DNA of 64,000 nt, taken from the NCBI RefSeq assembly GCF_000418325.1, contig NC_021658.1:4168001-4232000 (forward strand), written 5' to 3'. This DNA comes from Sorangium cellulosum So0157-2. GTDB lineage: Bacteria; Myxococcota_A; Polyangia; Polyangiales; Polyangiaceae. The notes beneath the pieces are model-generated. The model had not been told where the DNA came from. It saw only the letters and a list, made by a program, of their open reading frames with translations, and ran no database searches. Position numbers and translations under genes: made by a program. Positions 26,404-34,092 of this stretch are shown piece by piece (position 1 is the first letter of the stretch; every line of letters begins with the position of its first letter).

Positions 26404-27033
26404 CTAGAAGGCGTCCACCGGGAGCGCGAGCCCCAGGCCGACCACCCCGGAGAGCGGCGGAACCCGCCATACCTCTTTGCCGTTCACCCAGAGCGATGGG
26501 CGGCTGTGGTTCGTGTGCAGCTCGACGAACCCGCGCAACGACAGCTGATCGGAGAACCGCCAGTCGCCGGCCGCCCGCAGGCCGATCGAGCTGATCCAGG
26601 CCTTGCGCGCCTGGATGGCGACGCCGGGATCGCTCGTGATCTGCAGCTCGCCGGCGTCGAAGACGGCGCACACCGACAGGACCCCGCGATGGCCGCAGAT
26701 GTCGAGCGTCGGCATCGCCAGGCTCGCGTGGACCAGGACGCCGTCCTCGAAGGTGTCCGCCAGCGAGGTGAGCATGCGCGCCTCGACGGCGATCGACAAG
26801 CTGGGCCAGCGGAACGTCGTGGCGAACGCGGCCCCCCCGGCGAGCGCGGGCAGGAGGCCCGTCGCGAGCAGCGGCGACGCGGACAGCTCGCCGCGCAACA
26901 TGTCGTCTCCCTGCTGCATCTCCCGTTGCGCCTCATCCGTCTCCCGTCGCGATTCAGACCGAGGCGTATCCGCGTGCACCGGGGCCGTTGCCGTGACGAC
27001 AGCGACCATGACGGCGCAACCGGCGCGTGACAT
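26404..27033 (-). CDS. Secreted/outer-membrane protein, shortened paralogue of the 25250-26326 product
   Basis: A 209-aa protein with signal peptide (AVMVAVVTATAPVHA). Its C-terminal ~140 residues align by eye with the barrel part of the neighbouring protein: FRWPSLSIAVEARM vs LRYPSFSLGLEGHF; DICGHRGVLSVCAVFDAG vs PCSQIRRLFACAFVSIG; RFSDQLSLRGFVEL vs PFSDRISVQLYGDL; WRVPPLSGVVGLGLAL vs WAPPASGGLVGFRVDF. The N-terminal domain and most of the linker are missing, replaced by ~25 charged residues. This is a tandem duplication with loss of the periplasmic domain. Confidence 0.7.
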   Translation of the reverse strand: MSRAGCAVMVAVVTATAPVHADTPRSESRRETDEAQREMQQGDDMLRGELSASPLLATGLLPALAGGAAFATTFRWPSLSIAVEARMLTSLADTFEDGVLVHASLAMPTLDICGHRGVLSVCAVFDAGELQITSDPGVAIQARKAWISSIGLRAAGDWRFSDQLSLRGFVELHTNHSRPSLWVNGKEVWRVPPLSGVVGLGLALPVDAF

Positions 27034-27477
27034 CGGCGTCCCGACTAGGGTGGGATCTGTGCCGCATCGCGCGGAGGGAACGCCCCGACCCGAAGCCCCC
27101 CGCTGCCTCCCATCCGGCCGCTACACCCCGACATTTGCCCCCTCCTCAAACGTCTCCGGCGCCCGTGGAACAGTGCACCTCTGCCGCGTGGCGGAGGCGG
27201 GCTCGACGTCGCCGCTCCCACGTCGTGATCCTGTAGATACCGACTTTGGAGCGCACGTAAAGGCTTTTGTGCGCGCGCCCGATCGCCTGCAACGCATTGT
27301 GTTTTTGTTTTTGAATTTCTCCCTATCGAGAGATTTTTGTCGGGCCGATCGACCCTGCACTGAGGATCTCCATCTCCGCGACATCGGGTCTGGTTGCGCC
27401 CGACCCTGGTTCAGGGAGAGCCCGCATCGCGCCCCGGGCGGTGCCGGGGCCGCCGCTTCGGGGAGGGCGCGCCGCCG
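27034..27477. other. 444-bp intergenic region with an AT-rich core
   Basis: It lies between two minus-strand genes and is the upstream region of the outer-membrane protein gene at 26404. Positions ~27290-27350 are unusually AT-rich for this genome (runs of T: GTTTTTGTTTTTGAATTTC) and are the most likely promoter zone. No ORF with convincing protein character was seen. Confidence 0.4.
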
Positions 27478-28524
27478 TCACTCGTTCTCGCCCGGACGCT
27501 CGTCCGGGCGCGTCTGGCAGCAAAACGTGGTCGCACCGGTGAGGGTGATCCCGCCTCGCAGCTCTCCGCCGCTCGGCTCGCAGCGGCCGGGGTCGTTGAC
27601 GTGCCAGACCGCCTTCATGCTCTTGGGCTTCATCCCGGGCACCGGCGTGAGGCATGCCGGGTCCATGCCCGACGTCGTGCCGGTGGTGAGCAGCTCGCTG
27701 CATGCCTCGTCCCGGAAGGAGAGGAGCGTCAGAGAGCACGCGCCGCCCGTGGGGGGGCCGCACTCGCAACGCGAGCAGTGGCGATCGTCCACCATGCCGT
27801 CGTAGAGGACGACATCCTCCGGGTAGTCCGGCGGGCAGGTCGCCTCGCCGACCCCGAGGTGCATGATGCACTGCGAGAACGCGTGCTCCAGCGGCCGATC
27901 AGGGACCGGAACGCACCTCTTCGGAGCCATGCAGGTATCTTCCGGGAGGATGCCAGAGCAGGCTTTCCCGGAGCGATACCACCGCGAGACGATGCGCGGC
28001 ACCGGGGGGGGCTCGACGCTGGGCTTGCACGGCGTCATCTCGGGCACGCCGAGCAGGAGCGCCTTGCGATCGCTCGCCAGCGCCTCGCTGGGCACCACGC
28101 AGGTGCCGCCCTGGATGTTCCGGGCGTCGTGCCGCGAGAGCTCGACGCCATCGCACCGCAGCGACGCGGCCGTCCTCAGGCCGTCGGGCAGGGCGCACGT
28201 TGGCTCGCTGCACCGGCACGGGTCGCACGCGAAGGGGAAGTCAGGGGTCTCGTACCCCACGTACACCGTGCTCGGGGCGCTGTCAGGGCACTGCGGCTCA
28301 TCCGTCGTCCTGCCCACCCAGAGCAACGCAGGGCCGTCGAAGCCCTCTGGAACCGGGTTGACACACTGGCCCGCGCACGTGCCGCATGCCTCGATGCACG
28401 CGTCGGGGTCGAGCTCCGTTTTGCAGTGCTCAGCGCACGTATGGTACGTCCCATCGCCGAGCATCTCGCAGCCTCCGAGGCACGCGGCGAACAGCAGCGC
28501 AAGCGCGAGATCGGTCCTCTTCAT
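27478..28524 (-). CDS. Cys-rich lipoprotein of unknown function
   Basis: A 348-aa protein. The ATG follows a full-strength AAAGGAGGT at 6-nt spacing. The lipoprotein signal is MKRTDLALALLFAACLGGC. The mature protein has about 30 Cys without a strict repeat (CAEHCKTELDPDACIEACGTCAGQC, CDPCRCSEPTC, CSRCECGPP), probably all disulfide-bonded at the cell surface. No domain recognised. Monocistronic as far as can be seen. Confidence 0.85.
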   Translation of the reverse strand: MKRTDLALALLFAACLGGCEMLGDGTYHTCAEHCKTELDPDACIEACGTCAGQCVNPVPEGFDGPALLWVGRTTDEPQCPDSAPSTVYVGYETPDFPFACDPCRCSEPTCALPDGLRTAASLRCDGVELSRHDARNIQGGTCVVPSEALASDRKALLLGVPEMTPCKPSVEPPPVPRIVSRWYRSGKACSGILPEDTCMAPKRCVPVPDRPLEHAFSQCIMHLGVGEATCPPDYPEDVVLYDGMVDDRHCSRCECGPPTGGACSLTLLSFRDEACSELLTTGTTSGMDPACLTPVPGMKPKSMKAVWHVNDPGRCEPSGGELRGGITLTGATTFCCQTRPDERPGENE

Positions 28525-28957
28525 GAGACCTCCTTTCGGGTAGAGCTCGCAGCCCCCGGCTTACTACAAATCCGGAGGACCCCGTCGAAAACGAGCCGCG
28601 CAATGCGAGGAATGTCGCTGCTGGACCCATTGCGGATCGAGTGAGCGAATTCTAACCGTTTGTGAAGGTGGGCAGTTTTTGTCCGCGTGCGGGATGGACT
28701 GGCACCGGCACCTGCGCAGCGACGCACTTTGTGAAATGAAGACTCCCCACCTCCGGTAAGCTCTCCGCGGCGGCGCGCAACCTCGCACAACCGCGCGCAT
28801 CCACGCGCAACCACGTCGTTCGCCGTCCGCGCGCGAGCCGCCTCACCTTCCGGTTCCCAGGCGGAGAGCCGCGCACCCTCTGGTCGTCTTGCGCCCGAGC
28901 GCGGCCGCCGAAAGCCCTCGCGGAGCGCGCGCTTGCTGCGTTAGGCTCTGCGTCCTG
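28525..28957. other. 433-bp divergent intergenic region
   Basis: It separates the Cys-rich lipoprotein gene (minus) from the hypothetical gene at 28958 (plus). The stretch 28640-28750 is lower in GC and contains TTTGTGAA twice (about 28660 and 28729). Near 28755-28800 there are short repeats of CGCGCAACC/CGCACAACC. No gene was recognised; promoters for both flanking genes presumably lie here. Confidence 0.4.
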
Positions 28958-29794
28958 ATGAGTGGGGATCCACCCGATACCGAGCCTGCGCTGCGTCCGA
29001 CGGCGACCCATCCTCAGGAAGACATCGGCGGCCGGGGGGCGGCGTGCGGCGCGCCGGTCCCGTCCGCGACCGTCGAGCTCTCGTCCGGGCGACGTTACGA
29101 GATGGAGGCGGCCGCGGCGGGCGATCGGCTGATCGTCCGCGGGAAGGACGGCGAGATCGTCCTGCAGATGGAGATCACCGACGCCGGTCCGGTGCTGTCG
29201 TTCGCGGCGCCCGACGGCGAGCGCCCCGGCGCGCGGCGGGGCCCGCGGAGGGGAGAGTCGTCCGTGCCCCCGCGGCGCGCGGCCTCGCCGCCGCTGTCCG
29301 CGATCGTCCCCCTGTCGAGCGGAAAGGGCCAACCCGGGGAGGGCGAGGCCGAGGAGCCCGTCGAGGTGCCGCGGGCCATGCCGCTGCCCTCGATCAAGCC
29401 GCCGCCCGAGACCGAGCTGGTGGAGCTCGACGGCGGCAACGCGCGATCGGGGGTGACCCTCCGGCGCCCGCCCGGCGAGGCCAGCGCGGGCAGCGCCCCG
29501 ACGGCGCCGTCGGGCGCCGCGGCCCCCGACCCGGCCGCCGGGCAGGACCCTCCCGGCAAGCGAGGCGCGCTGCCCTCGCTCAGCCTGCAGCAGTACGCGG
29601 CCCTCTGCGCCGAGTCGTCGGTCGGGGTGGCCTCGTCGTTCGATCGGGCGCTGCTGCGCCACGGCATCGCGGACCGGGACCTGTGGAAGGCGATCGATCG
29701 CAGCTGGCAGGACCGGCTCGAGCGCGAGCCGATCCTCACGCTGCGCTGGATGGAGCTCACGACGCGCTACCGCGAGCACCTGACGCGCCGGTAG
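28958..29794 (+). CDS. Hypothetical protein, 278 aa
   Basis: Start ATG 28958. The N-terminus is a beta-rich block (ATVELSSGRRYEMEAAAAGD, RLIVRGKDGEIVLQMEITDA, GPVLSF). A long Pro/Glu-rich linker follows, then an alpha-helical C-terminal domain (~205-278: LPSLSLQQYAALCAESSVG... ALLRHGIADRDLWKAIDRSW... LRWMELTTRYREHL). No signal peptide or TM. Proteins with this two-part layout are common in Polyangiaceae but I know of no function. Confidence 0.75.
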   Translation: MSGDPPDTEPALRPTATHPQEDIGGRGAACGAPVPSATVELSSGRRYEMEAAAAGDRLIVRGKDGEIVLQMEITDAGPVLSFAAPDGERPGARRGPRRGESSVPPRRAASPPLSAIVPLSSGKGQPGEGEAEEPVEVPRAMPLPSIKPPPETELVELDGGNARSGVTLRRPPGEASAGSAPTAPSGAAAPDPAAGQDPPGKRGALPSLSLQQYAALCAESSVGVASSFDRALLRHGIADRDLWKAIDRSWQDRLEREPILTLRWMELTTRYREHLTRR

Positions 29795-30021
29795 AGCCCG
29801 CCGGGTCAAGCCGCGCGCCGCGCGAATTCCTGCTACAGGAGCGCCCCGCGCTCGCCGGGCAAGCTCCTGGAACCTGGAAGACGGGGCGGAGGAAAAAGGC
29901 ACCTGAGCCTCTTCCCGTCCTCTCCGTCTTCCTGTGAACATTCTCAAGAAGTGGCGCCGGTCCCCGGAGAGCGCGCGAGCGCGCGCCTCGTCAGGGCAGG
30001 TGGTCGGCGCCTGGAGTCGCT

Positions 30022-33000
30022 GTGCAGGGTCTTCTCGAAGCCATCCGAAAAGCCTGTCTTCCGGGCCTCTGGTCCCAGGGCGTGAAGCTCGCCCGCGAGG
30101 GCGCCGCCTTCGGCCGGGAGGACCGCGGCGATGCCGTCGTGGTCCGCGTCAAGGCCGTCGGCCAGCCGGTCGCGCCCACCGTCACCCTCTACCCCGCGGA
30201 CGCCGAGTGGACGTGCGACTGCGGCGGCAAGGTCGACCCCTGCGCCCACGCCGTGGCGGCGGCGATCGCGCTCTCGCAGCCGGCGGCGCAGGGGCAGCCG
30301 GCCGCGCAGGGCCAGCCGGCGCCGGGGCAGCCGGCCGCGCAGGGCCAGCCGGCGCCGGGGCAGCCGGCCGCGCAGGGCGGCGCCGCCGCCGTGGCGGCCC
30401 CGGCGGCGCGGCGCCCCGCCGCCGGGGCGGCCCCGGCGGCGCGGCTGCGCTACCGGCTCCGGCGCAAGGGCCTCGTGCTCGCGCTCGAGCGGATGGTCGT
30501 CCACACGAGCGGCGCCGAGGAGCCGCTCCGGATCTCGCTCGCCAGCCTCGCCGGGCGCGGCGCCAGGGCGCCGGCGGGGGCCGAGCGGCCCGGACCGAGG
30601 CTGCCCGAGCTCTACCCGACGCACGAGGACCTCGCGATCGATCGGCTCGTGGGCACCAAGCAGCACGGCTACTTCCCCTCGGATCGCCAGCCCGAGCTCT
30701 TCGCCGCGCTGGCCGGCGTCGCCGACGTGGAGCTCGACCGCGCGCCCATCCGCGTCTCCAGCGAGGCGATCGGCCCCCGCGCGGCGGTGCGCGATCAGGA
30801 CGACGGCGTCGCGCTCGTCGTGGAGCGCGACCCGCGCGTCGACGAGGTGATCGCGTCGGGCGTGGTCCGGTGCGGCGGCACGCTGCACCTGCTGCGGGAG
30901 ACGGACCTCACGGGCCCGAAGCTCGAGCGGCTGCCGCTCCGGCGGATCTTCTCGCGGGGCGACCTCGGCAAGCTCGTGACCCAGGTCCTGCCCGAGCTGA
31001 CCAAGCGCGTCCCGGTCACCGTCCAGAGCCAGCGCCTCCCCCGCGCGGGCGGCGCGTCCAAGCCGCGGATCCTGCTCGAGCTCAGCCAGAAGGATCACAC
31101 GCTCTCGGTCGTGCCCACCCTCGTGTACGGCGATCCGCCCGAGGCGCGCATCGAGGGCGGCCGGCTCGTGCACCTGTCCGGCCCCGTGCCCGTCCGCGAC
31201 GAGGCCGCGGAGCGCGAGCTGCTCATCCGGCTGCGCGACGAGCTGCACCTCATCCCCGGCCGCCGGGTCGACTTCGACGGCGCCGAGGCGATCCGCTTCG
31301 CCTCGCGCCTCGAGGCGTGGGACGCCCGCGCCTTCGCCGACGCGCGCGGCGAGCTCTTCGGCAAGGCCGAGCTCGTGCCGCGCTTCGTCATCGACGACCG
31401 CGCCTTCGACGTCGAGTTCGAGCTCTCGAGCGGCCGCGAGGACGGGGCGGGCGAGGGCGCCGGCGCGCCGCCGAAGCGCGCGGACGCCGCGGCCGTGATC
31501 CGGGCGTGGCAGGACGGCCTGCCGCTCGTGCCGCTCCTCGGCGGCGGGTGGGCGCCGCTGCCCGCGGCGTGGCTCGATAAGTACGGCGCGCGCGTCGCCG
31601 ACCTGCTCGCGGCGCGGCGCGACGACAAGGAGGTGCCGCCCGCGGCGCTCCCGGCGCTGGCCGCCCTGTGCGACGAGATCGAGTACCCGCGCCCGTCCGG
31701 CTTCGACAAGCTCATGCCGCTGCTCGACGGCTTCGCGTCGCTCCCGGAGGCGCCGCTGCCGGTCGACCTGACGGCGACGCTGCGCCCGTACCAGCGCCGC
31801 GGCGTCGACTGGCTGTCGTTCCTGCGCGACGCCGGGCTGGGGGCGGTGCTCGCCGACGACATGGGGCTCGGCAAGACGCTGCAGACGCTCTGCGCGGTGC
31901 GGGGCCGGACGCTCGTCGTGTGCCCGCGCAGCGTCGTCCACAACTGGGCCGACGAGATCCGGCGGTTCCGCCCCGGCCTCAGGTTCGCGGTCTACCACGG
32001 CGCGCGGCGCGCGCTCGATCCCGCGGCCGACGTCACGCTGACGACCTACGCCGTGCTCCGCAACGACGTCGAGCTGCTCGCGGCGCAGGCGTGGGACATC
32101 GTGGTGCTGGACGAGGCGCAGGCGATCAAGAACCCCGACAGCCAGGCGGCGCGCGCGGCGTTCGCGCTGCGCGCCGAGCTGCGCGTGGCGCTGAGCGGCA
32201 CGCCGGTCGAGAACCGGCTCGACGAGCTCTGGAGCCTGCTCCACTTCACGAACCGCGGCCTGCTCGGCGGGCGCAGCGCCTTCCAGGAGCGCTACGGTCG
32301 GCCGATCGCCGAGGGCGCGGCCGGCGTGGCGGCGGAGCTGCGGCAGAAGATCCGCCCCTTCGTGCTGCGGCGGCTGAAGCGCGAGGTGGCGCCCGAGCTG
32401 CCGCCGCGCTCGGAGATGGTGCTCTACTGCGAGCTCGAGGAGGCCGAGCGCGAGCTCTACGAGGCGGTGCGCGCGACCACGCGCAAGGACGTCGTGGAGC
32501 GGCTCGCGCAGGGGGCGAGCGTCATGGCGGCGCTGGAGGCGCTGCTCCGCCTGCGCCAGGCCGCGTGCCACCCGGCGCTGATCCCGGGGTCGGGCGCCGG
32601 CCCCGCGGAGGCGGGCGCGGCGCCCGCGGCGCGGGCCGCGCCCTCGTCCAAGGTGATGCGGCTGCTCGCGGCGCTGGAGGAGTGCGTGGCGGACGGCCAC
32701 AAGGCGCTCGTCTTCTCGCAGTGGACCTCGCTGCTCGACCTCGTCGAGCCGCACCTCACCGAGGCGGGGATCCCGTGGAGCCGCCTCGACGGGGCGACGC
32801 GCGACCGCGCCGGCGTGGTCAACGCGTTCCAGTCGCCGGGCGGCCCGCCGGTGATGCTCATCTCGCTCAAGGCGGGCGGCACCGGCCTGAACCTGACCGC
32901 GGCGGACCACGTCTTCCTGCTCGATCCCTGGTGGAACCCGGCGGTCGAGGATCAGGCGGCGGACCGGGCCCACCGCATCGGGCAGCACCGCCCGGTGCTG

Positions 33001-33147
33001 GTCCACCGGCTCGTCGCGAAGGACACGGTGGAGGAGGGGATCCTCGCGCTGCAGGAGCGGAAGCGCGCGATCGCGGGCGCCGCGCTGGGCGAGGCGGACC
33101 GGGCGGTCGCGCTGACCCGGGAGGACCTGCTCGCGCTGCTGGGGTAG
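30022..33147 (+). CDS. SWIM-finger SNF2/RapA-family helicase
   Basis: A 1041-aa protein from GTG 30022. A SWIM zinc finger near residue 70 (WTCDCGGKVDPCAHAVAAA) is followed by a (QPAAQGQPAPG)n linker at ~88-118. The SNF2 ATPase starts at ~590 (LRPYQRRGVDWLSFLRDAGLG), with Walker A DDMGLGKTLQT, Walker B VLDEAQAIKN, motif III ALSGTPVENRLDELWSLL, and C-terminal helicase motifs ALVFSQWTSLLDLV, LISLKAGGTGLNLTAADHVFLLDPWWNPAVEDQAADRAHRIGQ. It is expected to remodel protein-DNA complexes. Bacterial SWIM-SNF2 proteins are poorly characterised. Single gene. Confidence 0.95.
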   Translation: MQGLLEAIRKACLPGLWSQGVKLAREGAAFGREDRGDAVVVRVKAVGQPVAPTVTLYPADAEWTCDCGGKVDPCAHAVAAAIALSQPAAQGQPAAQGQPAPGQPAAQGQPAPGQPAAQGGAAAVAAPAARRPAAGAAPAARLRYRLRRKGLVLALERMVVHTSGAEEPLRISLASLAGRGARAPAGAERPGPRLPELYPTHEDLAIDRLVGTKQHGYFPSDRQPELFAALAGVADVELDRAPIRVSSEAIGPRAAVRDQDDGVALVVERDPRVDEVIASGVVRCGGTLHLLRETDLTGPKLERLPLRRIFSRGDLGKLVTQVLPELTKRVPVTVQSQRLPRAGGASKPRILLELSQKDHTLSVVPTLVYGDPPEARIEGGRLVHLSGPVPVRDEAAERELLIRLRDELHLIPGRRVDFDGAEAIRFASRLEAWDARAFADARGELFGKAELVPRFVIDDRAFDVEFELSSGREDGAGEGAGAPPKRADAAAVIRAWQDGLPLVPLLGGGWAPLPAAWLDKYGARVADLLAARRDDKEVPPAALPALAALCDEIEYPRPSGFDKLMPLLDGFASLPEAPLPVDLTATLRPYQRRGVDWLSFLRDAGLGAVLADDMGLGKTLQTLCAVRGRTLVVCPRSVVHNWADEIRRFRPGLRFAVYHGARRALDPAADVTLTTYAVLRNDVELLAAQAWDIVVLDEAQAIKNPDSQAARAAFALRAELRVALSGTPVENRLDELWSLLHFTNRGLLGGRSAFQERYGRPIAEGAAGVAAELRQKIRPFVLRRLKREVAPELPPRSEMVLYCELEEAERELYEAVRATTRKDVVERLAQGASVMAALEALLRLRQAACHPALIPGSGAGPAEAGAAPAARAAPSSKVMRLLAALEECVADGHKALVFSQWTSLLDLVEPHLTEAGIPWSRLDGATRDRAGVVNAFQSPGGPPVMLISLKAGGTGLNLTAADHVFLLDPWWNPAVEDQAADRAHRIGQHRPVLVHRLVAKDTVEEGILALQERKRAIAGAALGEADRAVALTREDLLALLG
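30280..30380 (+). repeat. 33-bp coding repeat (QPAAQGQPAPG)
   Basis: In-frame 33-bp units inside the helicase gene encode alternating QPAAQG and QPAPG peptides. About 2.5 units are seen, forming a flexible linker after the SWIM finger. Confidence 0.8.
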
Positions 33148-33212
33148 CGCGCGGCGAGATCGGGATCTGGGCGGCGCGGCGGGCGCGCCTAGGACACCGA
33201 ACGGGTCGAAAC

Positions 33213-33337
33213 CCCGAGAAAATGAACCACAGAGGGCACAGAGGACACAGAGGAAGAGAGAAGAGAGAGCTCAGAATCTTTTCTTCATCCCTCTGTGCCC
33301 TCTGTGCCTCTGTGGTTCCAATCTCTTCATTTTCGGG
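33213..33337. repeat. Long imperfect inverted repeat of CACAGAGG type
   Basis: Left arm 33226-33253 (ACCACAGAGGGCACAGAGG...) and right arm 33290-33316 (its reverse complement with small indels) are built from 9-nt steps of CACAGAGGG. The outer flanks CCGAGAAAATGA / TCATTTTCGGG also pair. It fills the gap between the helicase and the lipoprotein gene and resembles the 7685-7747 element in build. Confidence 0.9.
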
Positions 33338-33397
33338 CGCGCTCTAGGCAGCGCCGCGCCGGCTTGCGGGGGTTGGGCCGTCATGGGATGAGCGGGC

Positions 33398-33958
33398 ATG
33401 CCGCGAAGCGCCATCCTCCCCCTCGCCGCGCTGCTCACCTCGCTCGCTGCGTGCACCATCAACAGCCCGCGAGAGCCGGCGCCCGAGCCGCCGTCGCCGG
33501 CCTCGTCGCCCGCGGAGCGGCCGACCCCGGCGGCTCCGACCACGCCCGCGCCTGCGACGCAGGAGCCGACCGCGCAGGAGCCCACGGCGCAGGCGCAGCC
33601 CACGACGGCGCCGACCGCGGGTCCTGGGCCCGGCGACGACGCGCTGCTCGGCACGTGGAGGTCCGCGGCGTGCGGCTCCCGCAAATACGAGCGCGTGCTC
33701 TCCTTCGCGAAGGGCGGCAGCTTCACCGCGGAGGATCGCGTCTCGCCCTGTCCGCCGAAGGCGGCGTGCATCTGGTCGGGCATCATCCAGCGCCAGGGGG
33801 CGTTCAAGCGCTCGGGCGACAGCCTCTCGCTCTCGGTCGCCGAGGCCTCGAAGGGGCCGGGCGGCCAGCCGTTCCCGACCACGTTCGCCGTCGACACCGC
33901 GACCGGCGCTCCCGTCGAGACCGGCGACGGCGGCAAGCCCTGCCCGTACAAGCGCTGA
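33398..33958 (+). CDS. Small lipoprotein with Pro/Thr-rich linker
   Basis: A 186-aa protein with lipobox TSLAAC (residues ~14-19). The linker at ~22-80 consists of P/T/A/E repeats (QEPTAQEPTAQ). The compact C-terminal domain (~83-186) contains LLGTWRSAACGSRKYERVLSF, FTAEDRVSPCPPKAACIWSG and GKPCPYKR, with four Cys likely making two disulfides, and looks like a small lipocalin-like beta barrel. Function unknown. Confidence 0.8.
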   Translation: MPRSAILPLAALLTSLAACTINSPREPAPEPPSPASSPAERPTPAAPTTPAPATQEPTAQEPTAQAQPTTAPTAGPGPGDDALLGTWRSAACGSRKYERVLSFAKGGSFTAEDRVSPCPPKAACIWSGIIQRQGAFKRSGDSLSLSVAEASKGPGGQPFPTTFAVDTATGAPVETGDGGKPCPYKR

Positions 33959-33965
33959 ATCCGCC

Positions 33966-34031
33966 GCGCGCGCGCGCGCGCCGTCGACGCCGTCGACGCC
34001 GCGAGCCGCCGCGAGCCGCCGCGAGCCGCCG
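33966..34031. repeat. Short simple repeats (CG run and 10-bp units)
   Basis: A CGCGCGCG run at about 33966-33982 is followed by CCGTCGACG twice and three 10-bp units of CCGCGAGCCG. No gene. Confidence 0.7.
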
Positions 34032-34092
34032 TGGCCGCTCGGCCGCCGCCGGTTCGCGCCTGCGCGCCTGCGTGCTATGCACCGCCGCTTCG

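Noticed and set aside
27121..27384. Minus-strand ORF of 87 aa
   Set aside because: Composition and lack of ribosome-binding site look like chance opening in an AT-richer intergenic patch.
28700..28725. Possible sigma-54 promoter (TGGCACCGGCACCTGCGC)
   Set aside because: The GG-to-GC spacing is one base off the required -24/-12 geometry and the TT of TTGC is missing.
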